Of a DNA stretch of 64,000 nucleotides, positions 21,358 to 44,568 are shown piece by piece; positions within the stretch are counted from its first letter, which is position 1, and every line of letters begins with the position of its first letter. The translations under genes and the position numbers were made by a program. The DNA is taken from positions 635,001 through 699,000 of the forward strand of contig WPIO01000081.1 of NCBI GenBank assembly GCA_009760855.2. The letters are read 5' to 3'. The notes under the pieces are model-generated. The model did not search any database and was not told the origin of the DNA. It worked only from the letters and a program-made list of their open reading frames with translations. This DNA comes from Cristatella mucedo. Its lineage: Eukaryota; Bryozoa; Phylactolaemata; Cristatellidae.

Positions 21358-22795
21358 AGTCTTGAGTCGCCGCCTGACGAATTTTCTTACCTCAGGTTGG
21401 TCCTAAGCTTTATCGCGCTCTGTCTTTGTGATATATGTTGCAAGCAGCAGTTTTCTGCGTTCTTCCAAATGATGTTCAGGTGGCCGAATTGTAGAGAGCG
21501 AATTCGCAAGTTTCCAAGGTGCCATGAAAAACGCGAAGAGAACGTCCCGTGTTGAAGCACGACGCAAGTTTACCCCTGGACCGCTACGCCTGCTCCTATT
21601 ACGCCTTGTATGCCCCCGGTAACTCATGAATGATGACTTATTTTTAACCCCGACCTTGACCTTTTATTAAGGCCCGTCGGCCTTCTGTGGTCGTCTTCAG
21701 ATCCCAATCTCGAAGACCGCGATCGAATCAAACGAATCTGCTGAGTTGCCGTTGAGGAAACCAGGTTTTAGTCGACTGTTGTGTGCTTGTTGTTTTGAAA
21801 GGAATGGGTAGCCATGATGAATCTGGTGTTACTACAGGGACGCAGATCCCCCCCCCCCGGTATCAATCGGCCTAAATAATTTGAAATGTTACTGAATGAG
21901 TCCGTAAGCATAGGTTGCCGATGCCCTTCTGACTTTGTGTACTAATTGATATATCTATTGCTACTACAGTGGCCTTTTATGTCGGGATAATATCGTGATG
22001 TGCGTACTTTACAAGAAGGCATTCTAAAAATTGAAATTAGACGTCTAATTGTGCGTTCAATTACAAAATACTGACGAGCTGGCTTTTGGTCAGTGCGTTA
22101 GCTAATTACGTGAGTGCGAGATGAGAAGATTACCACGCAACAAAGTGGATTAAAAGAAAAAGCCTGACTCGAGCAGTCATTCTTAGCGAGAGTCTGATGA
22201 TCGCTGAGGCATTGCGGCTGCGATTATTTGCTCAGCTATTCGCTTTTGTGCTCGCTCTTTTGTTTTCAATTTAATTTCCCCGAAATGCCTCGCTGGTAAA
22301 TCAAATTGGCTTCCGTGATTTTGCGCCGGTAAACGCTAGCTATTTCATAACTCAGCGCACAATTCGATGTTCAATTTTAAGATTAAGAGTCTATGCGGTC
22401 GCTACATACACAAGTAAATAACTTTATCCGCTAATATTTACGCACGGCAATCATCGTAGCTGCACCGTTTGCGTTGTACAATAAATATCTTTAGTAGCAG
22501 CACAGCACGAACATGATTTCGGCGACCTGCGCTCGGCGGACGCTCGCGGCTCGCGGCTTAATCATGTAAGAATTGTGAGCAGGCTTTTGATCACCGTCTT
22601 TATTTTTCAAAAAGATTCACATGCAATATTGTCACTTAATAATTGCTAAGCTATTAAATTAATTTAAATAAATTTAAAGTTATGATCTTCATTGTCAAAT
22701 TAACCTAAGAGGAATATTGGAAAAGGTTTCAATTCAAGCAATTTGCTTTTGTAAGTTTTAAACTAATTTTGCCTTGATTTTTAACGGCTACTCAC
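21358..22795. other. CES-1 3' flank; AT-richer intergenic DNA
   Basis: No gene is recognised. A candidate poly(A) signal, aataaa, occurs at about 22481. A C9 run lies near 21850. The base composition shifts to AT-rich from about 22000. Confidence 0.35.
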
Positions 22796-22799
22796 TTGC

Positions 22800-23345
22800 A
22801 ATAACTTAACCAGTCAAGCAACGGATTGACTTCAAGGTTTTGTCGCTCACTTTTAGGTCCCTTCATTCTATGGCTCCAGCCTATCTCTCAGATATACTAC
22901 CACATCAGGCCAAGCATCGTACCACCCGCTTTTCGGAATCCAACAGTCTACAAATACCTCGTACAAATCTTAAATCCTTTGGAGACCGTGCATTTAGTTC
23001 GTATGCTCCCAAAGCCTGGAACTCCTTCCCGACATGCGTGAGAACATCCCCTGACATGACCACATTTAAAAAGAACTTAAAACACCAATTTAGGACAGCA
23101 TTTAGTGGGTCCCCGTGATTCGTCCTTTACGTGCTTATGCGTGCTGACACTGTGCATGCTGCCACTAACCACATTTGCATGCTGACCCTGTACATGTTAC
23201 CCCTAACCACAATTATCATTTTTTTTTTCAAGCATGATTTTACTTACCATTCAATTGCATTTCACTTTGCAGCAAATGTAAAGCGCCTAGAAAGAGATTA
23301 AGTTCTCTGAGGGCGCTTTATCAAGTGCATTATTATTATTATTAT
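22800..23345 (+). mobile_element. LINE family 1, ORF2 C-terminus, 3' UTR and (ATT)n tail
   Basis: Reads SLHSMAPAYLSDILPHQAKH, TTRFSESNSLQIPRTNLKSF, GDRAFSSYAPKAWNS and FPTCVRTSPDMTTFKKNL, then a stop. This is the family-1 C-terminus in nearly intact form. The UTR carries tgctgacactgtgcatgct and ends with the aagcgcc/gggcgctt stem-loop and (att)n at 23330-23345. It is 5' truncated. Confidence 0.88.
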
Positions 23346-23399
23346 TAACGAAATAGTATTGCGAACTAAGTTAACTTAATCTCTAAATAGGCACTCAAA

Positions 23400-23562
23400 A
23401 CAAAGGTTCAATGTTATATAATTCATTTGTATAGCGCCCCAAGAGAACTAAATCTCTCTTCAGGTGTTTCACATATGCCTCAGGGCTCGAGCCAACGACC
23501 TCAGCTAGACCTTAGTCGGGGCGAGCACTTTAACCGCTAGACCAACCTAGCTCGAAAACTCA
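23400..23562 (-). mobile_element. SINE-A copy
   Basis: On the plus strand: ttcatttgtatagcgcccc, aagagaactaaatctctcttc, cagggctcgagccaacgacc, ggggcgagcactttaaccgc, tagaccaacc. Nearly full length. Confidence 0.88.
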
Positions 23563-23999
23563 GACTCACTCCAGCATAGTTTGATATGGAGCCTCATGCT
23601 CTAAGCAATTTTACTGGTAATACAGGAAAACATGCTTTCCCTGTATCTTTGTGCCCAGCTTTCGCACTCTGACCGCCAGCGGCGCCCTGTCACATAGAGC
23701 TGTTCGGGTGCCGTCAGATTGCCAGCGAGAGCCGGAAACTTCATTCCGGTAGCGGACGTGCATGCACATTGCAGCGCTAAACGCAATCAAGCGAGAGCGC
23801 TCAAGGTAGACGAGTCGAAGCCTAGCCAGAGCCCAGCCAAGCCAGTGATACAACGAGCGGCGCATCTCACTGACCCTCATTGAAAGGCGATTCGCCGCTA
23901 CAAGATGCCGCGTGGGGCGAACGACTGCGCGCCCTATTAACTATTTGCCTGCGTAAAAACCCGGGACAACAAAGAAATCGGAAAACCCGACGCTCGAAA

Positions 24000-25130
24000 C
24001 GGGTTCGGCCAGCTTATCTCCTGTGGCATCTTGGCGAAATCTGGGTGTCCTGCTCCGCAGTGACCATTCACTAAAGAGCCACACCAGCTTCACGGTCAAG
24101 TCTGCATTTCTTCAGGTGCATGACATTTCGAAAATCAAACTCGTGCCTCTTTAGACGTCGATATTGCCTCTACGTTCGTCCATGTATATGTAATGTTACA
24201 TTTCGTCTTCTGTGACTAACTACTCACAGGCATTTCGGCGGTTGCAATAAGGCAGTTGCAGTTGGCGGAAAACCATGAAGCCAGGCGTATCTGTCAAGAA
24301 CTTCGCAATCGCCACACTCTAACACTACTCCTCGACCTGTAACGGATTTAAATCAAGCAATGTGTCAAAGTCAAGGTTTTAGCAAATAAGGATAGCACGT
24401 CTAAGTTGGTCCATGCATTTGTGTCATCCCGTCTCGACTTCTGTAACTCGCTGCTTGCTGGCCTACCGGCATGTGCAATCGGGCGATTACAGCTGGTGCA
24501 AAACTCCGAAGTTAGGCTTGTCTTTCGTGAGCATCGCAGTTGCCACATCACACCACTTCTCGCCGACCTGAACTGGCTACCAGTCAAGCAACGCATCGAC
24601 TTCAAGGTTTTTTTCTCTCACTTTCAGGTCATTTCATTATTTGGCTCCAGCCCATCTCTCAGGTTTACTCCCCCACCAGGCTAAGCATCGTACCACACGC
24701 TTTTCGGAATCCAACAGTCTACCAATACCTCGTACAAACCTTAAATCCTTTGGAGATCGCGCATTTAGTTCGTATGCTCCCAAAGCCTGGAAATCACTCT
24801 CGACTTGCGTCAGAATATCCCCTGACTTGACCACATTTAAAAAGAACTTGAAGACACCTATTTAGGACAGCGTTTAGTGGGTCCCTGTGATTTTTCCTTT
24901 ATGTTCTTATGCGTGCTGACACTGTGCATGCTGCCACTAACCACATTTGCATGCTGACCCTGTGCATGTCACCCTAACCACGTTATTCAAGCTGTTTATC
25001 AAGCATAATATTACTCACCATTCAGTTGCGTTTCTTTTTGCAGTAAATGTAAAGCGCCAAGGAAGAGATTGAGTTCTCTGAGGGCGCTTTATCAAGCGCA
25101 TCAATATTGTAATTATTGTTATTATTAATT
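24000..25130 (+). mobile_element. LINE family 1, RT C-terminal region to 3' tail
   Basis: Starts within LGEIWVSCSAVTIH (the LGV-x-F/D block). Continues through [52 protein letters not shown] and SYAPKAWKSLSTCV with a few frameshifts. Then the 3' UTR with tgctgaccctgtgcatgtc, and the stem-loop plus an ATT-type tail ending at about 25130. Contains stops, so inactive. Confidence 0.85.
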
Positions 25131-25788
25131 GTAGGTTCTTACGTACTCTTGCTCTGGCGTGCCTATCCGAAGTACAACCCAATTGTTACAGTTATTGGCC
25201 GAACCATCACGGCATGAAGGGGAAGGGTGCTCTTAATTGGTTTCGTGCTCAGCTGCTCACGCCGGAATATCTTTCGTGTACGGAGGCGGCATCCGCTGCT
25301 ACACACGCCAGAGGAACGGAGAGCGTCGTGCTTCATGCGAACGGCGGATACTTTCGCTGCCACACCCTAAAGAGATCCGATGAGAGTGCGTCGCTTCATT
25401 TTACGCAGCAACGCAGCGCAGCAACGCAATGTCGCGCCACGCATTGCGACTACCCGATCGTCCAATCCTCTAGCCAACACTGCCGAGCGCCTGGCTGCAC
25501 CGCTTTACCTGCAGCGCAGCGCACGCACTGTTGCGCCACAGCCGGCATGCGAGCGTGCGGGCCACAAATCGACCGACCGACGAAGTCGAACTTTCGCACG
25601 CCCTCGGGTGCAAGTTTGCCTCGATTAAAGCAACTCCTCGGCAAGACTCGACCGCTTCGACGCTGAGCCGCCGTGTCGAGCGCGCAAGCATTTTCGCGCG
25701 CGCCCGAAAGAGCTCGCGCAGGTCGTCGCAGCGAACGGCGAAAGGCCCCCCCCCCGGCATTCGGGCGACGCAGCAGCGACGTTCGGGC

Positions 25789-36193
<10,405 letters not shown>

Positions 36194-36685
36194 TCGCGTG
36201 GGTTAGACGGAACTTGTTCGTCGCCTGGTAGTCGCCAGTCGCTTCCGCTCGTTATCGCGCGGACTTTCTATGGCTCTTCGAGTAAACAAGTGGTAGATCT
36301 TATCAACTCTCCAGCCAGGAGCTTGGCCTGCGGTCAAACTTTCACCATGAGCGGCCTTTGCTGAATGTCACGTAGATTAATTCGTTAATTAATTAATTAA
36401 TTATCAAGTTACGCGGTTAATTTTCATGTCCTCGCTGCATGCCAGGCAGAGAGAAGAAGTGCTTCTTTCCCGATTCAGCCATTTCTAGGAAGCAGTGAAG
36501 TGGTGTTTTGTTAGCTGCGTAAAATGGTGACAGTATTTCATCCGCGAAGTTACTTCGATTTAGTGGCGTCACGGATAATGTAGCGGTCGCTGCTATTTGC
36601 GCTGGCGGTACGCGAGGGAAGCGAGTATAGTAAATATTTCAGGTAGTCCACGTAGCCAAAGTTTAGATGGATGGATTAGCAGAAG
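36194..36685 (-). other. CES-2 5' flank
   Basis: Presumed 5' UTR and promoter of CES-2. A taattaattaattaatt run lies at about 36384-36403. I see no clear TATA box at a suitable distance. Confidence 0.35.
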
Positions 36686-36689
36686 AATT

Positions 36690-37130
36690 AGCCCTGGTTT
36701 GGCCCAGGGGCTAAGGTGCTCGCCGCCTCGGACGACCGAGTTCGTGCGCTCGACCCCCGTGTAGCCCACGCGAAGCGCCTGGTTAGACAACAGGCAGAGT
36801 CAGGACTTTCACCGAGAGGGGGCGAGTGTACCAGCGTAGTTTCTATGCACAGAGGACGAGACCCGCAAGGTTTCCAAGCTGGGCTGGGGCAGATCCGCAA
36901 TTAATGGAAAATATTATGGCGTAAGATCATCGTGTTAATTTGACACGAAGTTGGCGGTTGCTCATTGAGTAGAATTAAAAAAAAAGTTTCTTCGTTGGCT
37001 TTAGTGGCTTTAGCCTTAGGAATAAGGAGCGGCCCTGCTCGCTGCCAAATGCCCCTCTCCGTGCCTCCTAGGCTGCGCCACGATAGAGATTAAGTTCTCT
37101 TGTAGAGGCGTTGACTAAATGAATTATGAA
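36690..37130 (+). mobile_element. SINE-A head variant with separated tail
   Basis: The head at 36690-36800 (ggtttggcccaggggctaag, gtgctcgccgcctcggac, ctcgacccccgtgtagcc, gaagcgcctgg) is a SINE-A variant also seen in part at 11316-11345. A SINE-A-like tail (agagattaagttctcttg, gaggcgttgactaaatgaat) lies at 37083-37125. Whether head and tail are one interrupted copy is inference. Confidence 0.55.
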
Positions 37131-38580
37131 ATTAAGTTAAACTGCAAAAGATTGGCTACCTTGTTTTTCTACAACTGCAAGCGTCATATTAATCAGACTG
37201 ACAGATATACAAAGTCACCGAAGCTCAGTGGGGAAGTCATGAAGTCATGAACTGCCTTGGCAGTCGTACATTTATCTGAGCTCAACCGAATGCTTACAGT
37301 AGCTCAAAACGAGTTTTTTAAACTACGCAAACCTAACTATGGCTCTGACATTTTTTCTGCAAATTTCATTGTTTGTTCGCCTAGATTCAATACATGTAAT
37401 AGTCTAGGGTTCTAGTGACAAGCGATCCTTGGTGTCTTTGATACTTCTTGTGTATGTCTTGTCTAGACACACGATACTGTGTGTGACTCTGCATCCTGCA
37501 CGGCTTTCTTTGCATGCATCCTACATCCTGCATGCTTGTCTAGGCTTTTTACCTCGCTTGTCTTAAACTCTAAGATATTTCTACTCTTGCAGCAACATTT
37601 AGAGCGTAAGGATAGAGATTTAATTCTCTTACCGAGCCATTCAAGTGAATCATTTTTTTTATTATTATTATTCTTATTGTATTTTCATCTGCGAAGGCCA
37701 TTTTGACAAGGCAGCCAGCTTCCGCCCAGTGGCTAGTGGACGTAGACTACGAGTGCCGATTTTGAGGGCAGGGCTTTCCAGTTTCTGAAAGACAGTATAT
37801 TTTGCCACGTGTAATTGGTTGGCCGCAGCATAGCTTAATTTGAGAAATTATTTGCCAGCCAAGTGCGGACGTGGGCATTGCAAGCCGCTAGGAGGGAAAG
37901 ACCTTAAGCTGCTGCAAGACAAAAAAGAAGAATTAAAGCAAAATAAATCAGATGCAACTAAGTTTCATCAGCGTAGAAACTAAAGACACGATTTTACTAG
38001 GCCGTTAAATAGGCTAAAGGTAGATTATTTCTTAACATTAATTGTTTACGGTTTTTGAAGAGCGATCTCGATCAATCAGCGACTGACAAATACTGCTGCC
38101 TAGCCCAACTAGAGAAACTTGTACCATTCATTGAGCTCTCACGAACGCGCTCTCCATTGGCTCTTACGATTGAGCAAGGCACTGTGAATTGATCGGAAAT
38201 CTTTGGCAAGTATTTCACGATTTGACTGTGCCAATACACTATAAGCAGGGTTTTTTCATCCTCGGGTAGCCAAAAGACACGGCTTTAATTGATACTCCCG
38301 CAGCCATCTTACCAAGATGGAAGTAAGGATGTGGCTTTCGAGGATTTCATCTCCGTACGTGGCTTCGCCGGGTGGCGCCAGGTACGTAATGACACTGACC
38401 GATGTCTGTCGATGTGCACCCTGTTGTTTTGCTCACTTGGTACTAAAGTGACACAGGAAAGGGTAGGCGATACCTGGGTCTTAGCCCTGCGGTAAGATGC
38501 TCGCTCTTCACGACCCAGGTTGAGCGTTCGCATCCTGCAGCAGATAATCCTTTTTTGCCTGCTGCAAGCGAGTTGATGGC
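37131..38580. other. Intergenic; SINE-like tail remnant and a tRNA-like head
   Basis: 37605-37680 is a tail remnant (agagatttaattctctt, ATT-rich end). At 38440-38560 a tRNA-like head with gatgctcgctcttcacgacc may be a third SINE type. No gene is recognised. Confidence 0.4.
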
Positions 38581-38584
38581 CGCC

Positions 38585-38890
38585 ATGTCATGTTCCAAAG
38601 TGACCTCTCGTTAGACGACCACATCAGCTTCACAGTCAAATCTGCCTACTTTCAGCTACATAACATTGCTAAAATTCGGGTTTGTTTAGATAACGATACC
38701 ACGTCCAAGTTGGTCCATGCATTCGTGACATCCCGTCTCGACTTCTGCAACTCACTGCTTACTGGCCTACCAGCATGTGCGATCAGGCGATTGCAGCTGG
38801 TGCAAAACTCTGCAGCTAGGCTTGTCTGTCGTGAGCATCGCAGTTGCCACATCACACCACTTCTCGCCGACCTGCACTGGCTACTCCCTC
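38585..38890 (+). mobile_element. LINE family 1, well-preserved ORF2 segment
   Basis: An open frame reads [60 protein letters not shown] and [11 protein letters not shown]. It is then broken by the CT-rich satellite exactly at the point where other copies continue [10 protein letters not shown]. Confidence 0.88.
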
Positions 38891-40214
38891 TCTATCTCTC
38901 TCTCTCCATCTCTCTGTGTCTCTCTCTGTATCTCTGTCTGTCTCTGTCTGTCTCTGTCTGTCTCTGTCTGTCTCTGTCTGTCTCTGTCTGTCTCTGTCTG
39001 CCTCTGTCTGTCTCTGTCTGTCTCTGTCTGTCTCTGTCTGTCTCTGTCTGTCTCTGTCTGTCTCTGTCTGTCTCTGTCTGTCTCTGTCTGTCTCTGTCTG
39101 TCTCTGTCTGTCTCTGTCTGTCTCTGTCTGTCTCTGTCTGTCTCTGTCTGTCTCTGTCTGTCTCTGTCTGTCTCTGTCTGTCTCTTGTCTGTCTCTTGTC
39201 TGTCTCTTGTCTGTCTCTTGTCTGTCTCTTGTCTGTCTCTTGTCTGTCTCTTGTCTGTCTCTTGTCTGTCTCTTGTCTGTCTCTTGTCTGTCTCTTGTCT
39301 GTCTCTTGTCTGTCTCTTGTCTGTCTCTTGTCTGTCTCTTGTCTGTCTCTTGTCTGTCTCTTGTCTGTCTCTTGTCTGTCTCTTGTCTGTCTCTTGTCTG
39401 TCTCTTGTCTGTCTCTCTTCTGTCGCTTGTCTGTCTCTTGTCTGTCTCTTGTCTGTCTCTTGTCTGTCTCTTGTCTGTCTCTTGTCTGTCTCTTGTCTGT
39501 CTCTTGTCTGTCTCTGTCTGTCTCTGTCTGTCTCTGTCTGTCTCTGTCTGTCTCTTGTCTGTCTCTTGTCTGTCTCTTGTCTGTCTCTTGTCTGTCTCTT
39601 GTCTGTCTCTTGTCTGTCTCTTGTCTGTCTGCCTCTGTCTGCCTCTGTCTGCCTCTGTCTGCCTCTGTCTGCCTCTCTGTCTGCCTCTGTCTCTGCCTCT
39701 GCCTCTGCCTCTGCCTCTGCCTCTGTCTCTGCCTCTGCCTCTGCCTCTGCCTCTGCCTCTGCCTCTGCCTCTGCCTCTGCCTCTGCCTCTGCCTCTGCCT
39801 CTGCCTCTGCCTCTGCCTCTGCCTCTGCCTCTGCCTCTGCCTCTGCCTCTGCCTCTGCCTCTGCCTCTGCCTCTGCCTCTGCCTCTGCCTCTGTCTCTGT
39901 CTCTGTCTCTGTCTCTGTCTCTGTCTCTGTCTCTGTCTCTGTCTCTGTCTCTGTCTCTGTCTCTGTCTCTGTCTCTCTGTCTCTGTCTCTGTCTCTGTCT
40001 CTGTCTCTGTCTCTGTCTCTGTCTCTGTCTCTGTCTCTGTCTCTCTCTGTCTGTCTCTGTCTCTGTCTCTGTCTGTCTCTGTCTCTGTCTCTGTCTCTGT
40101 CTCTGTCTCTGTCTCTGTCTCTGTCTCTGTCTCTGTCTCTGTCTCTGTCTCTGTCTCTGTCTCTGTCTCTGTCTCTGTCTCTGTCTCTGTCTCTGTCTCT
40201 GTCTCTGTCTCTCC
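38888..40214. repeat. 1.3 kb composite CT-rich satellite
   Basis: Ordered blocks: tctctgtctg 10-mers to about 39180; tctcttgtctg 11-mers to about 39510 with a short return of the 10-mer; 11-mers again to about 39630; ctctgc 6-mers at about 39690-39890; and tctctg 6-mers to 40214. Each block is nearly homogeneous. Long open frames over it on both strands are low-complexity artefacts. Confidence 0.97.
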
Positions 40215-40577
40215 CTCAGAGCACAGCACTCAGTCTGCCAACGAACGACTTACAGCCAGCGAACTACAGCGGGTCAAAGAAGCATGCGGAATGTGCCCGT
40301 TCGCTTGTGTTTTCTCAGGAAGATGCTGTTAGCTAGACCGGCTGTACCCACCCAGCACTTCTTCCGGTGAATCCCCAGCATGCGGCTTCGTCGCCTCCCT
40401 TGACCGCTGTCGCTTTTAAGACAGACGTTGCGGCACGTCGGCAGCAGCAGGAGGGCTGGGAGCAGGGCTGCGGCCGGATACGTGGCCGCCGCCAGGGGCG
40501 CTGCTGCTTTTGCATTCGCCGACGCTGAGAGCGGCGGCCAGCGTTGGCCGCCGCCGGCGCTGGCCCTCGGGCGGTCA

Positions 40578-40798
40578 TTCATTCGATGGCGCTCGTTGCA
40601 GGCGTGCTCCTTCGGTTCATCCCCGACCTCGATCAGCCGCGGAATGACATGCTGTTCCGCGACAACCCGTTCTGGGAGGTGCCCGACTCGGAGGGCGAGA
40701 CCGCCGACAAGCACAGCGAGGAGATGGCGATGACGACCAGCCAGGGCGGGAACGGCTCGAAGGGCGGCGAGAAGTTCACAGCGCTGCCAGATGCCTAG
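40578..40798 (+). CDS. Possible terminal exon of an unidentified membrane protein
   Basis: After a candidate acceptor (cgttgcag at about 40595-40602) the frame reads VLLRFIPDLDQPRNDMLF, FRDNPFWEVPDSEGETAD and a Ser/Gly/Glu-rich hydrophilic tail ending EKFTALPDA at TAG 40796-40798. The acidic, low-complexity end resembles a cytoplasmic tail. I recognise no family and found no upstream exon, so this may be a chance frame in GC-rich DNA. Confidence 0.3.
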
Positions 40799-41435
40799 AG
40801 ACAAGTGACGACTTTGACGCACCCCTTTGACGGTACATATCCCTGCCCTCTTTGCTCTTTTCTAAATGCCAGCAAGCAACTCTTCCTCGAGTTGAATGCA
40901 ATCACAAAACACCAGCTGATCCGATACTCTTGTTCGGTATCCCATCCAAGAGCTGATCACAGAATGCGAGGATAATAAGGGTGGCAAGCGTACACGTTTT
41001 CCCGCATGTAAAGAACAGCTGCAGCCTCCACCTGCCCGTCGGAATATCCCGAGCTGCCTTCCTGGGTACCCTTACCAATAGAAGTGCAAGAAGTCGTGGA
41101 AAGATGGTATTTACCTTAGTTTTGGTACGTCTATTTGTGAACTGCGTGGCCATACGTAGCCATGCAAACTCAGCATCGCCACACGCGGACATCTTCTGCA
41201 CAGTGGGACAACGCATCCGCAGAATTCCATCGGACGTGCAGTTTTCATTTGAGACTGATCAACTCTTTTTAAATCAACACACGCCTGCTGCTTGGCTGAC
41301 AAAGGTCAGCCGTGGTTCATGTGTGAGTTGCTGACCTCCACTGCAGACTCAACTGGTTGCAAATACAAAATCACGCTAGTCATAAGTGAGGTTTTTTATT
41401 AAGATTCGCGAGCCGTGTTTCTAATCTTCGAGATT
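40799..41435. other. No recognisable gene
   Basis: Overlapping frames on both strands at 40902-41334 lack motifs. Confidence 0.3.
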
Positions 41436-41439
41436 ATTT

Positions 41440-42665
41440 GCGGTCAGACTGCATCTTTAAAAGTCTCTACTGATTATGTTGCTGGCTTCAATAGGACTAA
41501 AACTGGTCTTGTTAGCATTATCATGGAACTAATGAATCGCCAAACGTAATCTTGGCTTTCGTTTTATGCAGATTACATGCAGCTGTATCTATGCTTTCAT
41601 TTCTCCTACCATTTCAGCACGTCTATCTCAATATGTTTGAATCATGTATAGCTGACATTCGCACTAGGATGGCTGCACACTTTTGCAAATTGAATGAGGA
41701 CAAACCAACCTAATAGTTATGGGGAAACCAAGTATGACTCGGAAACTTGAGAGATTAGTGATCAAGATCGGCTCTGTCAGCTCATCCCCGGTTGCAGCTG
41801 CACGAAATCTAGGTGTCCTGTTCCAAAGTGACCATTGGCTAGATGACCACATTCAAGCCGGCCTACTTTTAACTACGCAATATTGCTAAAATGTGGGCTT
41901 ACTGAGACAGGAATACTACATCAGTTTTGTCCATGCATTTTTAACATCCCGTCTCTATTTCTGCAACTCACTGCTTGCTGATCAACCGGAGAGTGCAATC
42001 AGGTGCTTAATGTTGGTGCAAAAATCTGCAGCCAGGCTTGACTGCTTGACTGTGAGCGGCACAGTTGCCACGTCACATCACTTCTCACCGAGCTGCACTG
42101 GCTTCCAATCGAGCAGCGTATAGACTTCGAGGTTCTTTTACTCACTTTTAGATCCATTAATTCTCTGACTCTATTCTGCCAATCAGGTCTACTCCCCCAC
42201 CAGACTAAGCATCGTTAACACCCGCTTTATGAATGAAACGTTTAAACTATACCTTGTACGTACCTCAAGTCTTATCAAGAGCGTACCTTTAGTTAGTATG
42301 CTCCCAAAGCCTGAAACTCAATCCTCACAGACGTCGTGATATCCCCCCTGAATTGACTGACGACATTTAAAAGAAATCTAAAAACGCACCTATTTATTAC
42401 AGCATTTAGTTGGTCCTTGTGATTCGTTCTTTGTGTGTTGATGCATGCTGATACTGTTCATGCTCCGCTAACCATATTTTATATGTAAACACTGTGCATG
42501 TCGCCTCTAACCATGCTATACTTGCTGATATGGTGCATGCTACCACTCACAATTTGATCATGCTTCCTGTACACCATATTCAAAGAGCCTGGAAAGAGAT
42601 TACGTTCTCTGAGTGCGCTATACAAAGTAGTATTATCATCATTATTATTATTATTATTATTATTA
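41440..42665 (+). mobile_element. LINE family 1, RT to 3' tail, frameshifted
   Basis: Pieces in order: RT near 41540-41700 (FYADYMQLY, degraded FADD-type; RMAAHFCKLNEDKPT), LGVLFQSDHWLDDHI near 41810, TSRLYFCNSLLADQPESAIR near 41945, HFSPSCTGFQSSSV near 42090, and a C-terminal remnant. The UTR ends at 42590-42665 with agagattacgttctctgag, gcgctatac and (att)n. Confidence 0.8.
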
Positions 42666-42844
42666 TTGATGCTGATAGGGTCAAAGATCGATGCTGAAAG
42701 ACTGAATGATGCAAGATCCCCGACGAATTCGACATATTCGCGTTTAACAAACGAAAATGCATACCTTGAGAACGCTAATTATCGCATCAGTAGATTTAGA
42801 GATAAGCTATTTCGCGTAGATTAGCCTCCACAGTGCATAATCAT

Positions 42845-43025
<181 letters not shown>

Positions 43026-44568
43026 GTTCTCTCTCTCCAGCTCCAGCATTCTTTCGAATTACCGTAAGCAGTGAACAAGTTGGGTGCTTTCGAGGGCCAA
43101 AAAATGAGGACAAAAAACATAAAGGTTTAACGTTGTCCAGTTTGGACGTGGGAAATGCGAGTCCCTGACTTCCCGTTCACTTCGGGACCGAACCGAGCAG
43201 CATTTTATCGGTCCCGATTTCCTTTGGTCTGTTATGTCTTTGTAGCAGAATCACTCACTGGCTGACAGGGCTTAAGACGCAGTAACACTCAAGGACCATA
43301 GAGGTAATAATATGTAGACTATCTGACCTTAGGCATGCTTGAACATTTCTGATTTCGGGTGCATATTCGGTTCGCTATTGTTTTCACGATTGCAGATAGT
43401 AAAATTCAAGAAAGTTTAATAAATCTAAAGAAAAACTTATTCAACCAAAATCCGAAGTAAACTCCAACGGTTATTTAAAAATAGAGCACTAAACTTACGT
43501 TTGAAATGTCAAGCTGATCCATTAAATATTTGTAAATTTATGAAATTTACAAGGCACAAAGATAAGATTTATATAAAGCTGGGTAAAAGTCACCAGCGTG
43601 TACTTAAAAAAGCAGCAAGAATTCCTTTGCAGTAAGTGTAAAGTGCATAGAAAGAGATTAACCTCTCTAATATAGATGTATTATTATTATTGTTGTTATG
43701 ATTATAATTATAAACATGTATTTTTATGTAAAAAGGCTCAACAACTTAGAAAAAATTGGAAATGATGCAGAGATCAGCAAATTTGTTATTTTTTGACATG
43801 TTGCTTGGTTGACGCATCTAGATCTCAATCTAGATGACAATCTATTTGTAGACATGCTGCTCCTTGTGGATATACCGAAGTGTCGATATCTCTGGTGCTC
43901 AGGTACTTTCAGTAATCAATTTCCGTTATATCTGCATAACCGCAGGAAGCACTGGTGTACAAAATTGTGCTAAGCATTGGAGGGAGGCCTTGTTATCTAA
44001 TTACCACAACTTATTGTTTATGTCTTTTATTCTGATCGCCGCATGTCTTTTAAGCCGGTGAAATACATGGATCTCAATCCTATGCTATTTCTTAGCACAA
44101 TAGCAATCTTTTCGGGTTTTGGCTGTCATTTTATTCTCTTTAATCAAATTAAAATACTAAAGAAACTGCGAATTTGGATAGGATCACTCAAGAAGTCGCC
44201 AAGACATCGCTAGCCTATCAAATGTATAAATTGAAGATCAAACGGTGTGATTACAATATGGATTTATTGAGCATTCGATGCTAGCAGCAGCTATCACAGT
44301 CAGTGCAAAATCGTGCACGAGATTTATATGAGCATAGGTTTAATGAATGCCAATAAACTGAAAGCAGAAAGAAGCTGGCTCGAATGCAATCATTGCACAA
44401 CCACGTCGGCGTCGATGTTGAGCGTTCAAGGCCCACGTTGTGCTTACCGTCGACGCTCGAGTACTAATGCTGCGGCTGTCTGAGCCATCGTCATCTCATC
44501 AATTCATTGCTCTCAGCTCCGTCTACTGCACAGCCGCGATAGTCATTGCCTAATGGGCAGTGGTACTG
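43026..44568 (+). other. 5' flank of the HMG-box gene
   Basis: AT-rich; contains a LINE family 1 tail at about 43620-43700 (plus strand: agtgcatagaaagagattaa, ttattattatt). No gene is recognised. An in-frame TAA at 44551-44553 precedes the HMG-gene ATG, consistent with 5' UTR. Confidence 0.45.

Noticed and set aside
38590-40336. Open frames of 445-580 codons over the CT-rich satellite
   Set aside because: Composition is only Leu/Ser/Val/Cys or Glu/Thr/Asp/Arg/Gln from short tandem repeats; they occur in every frame and on both strands.
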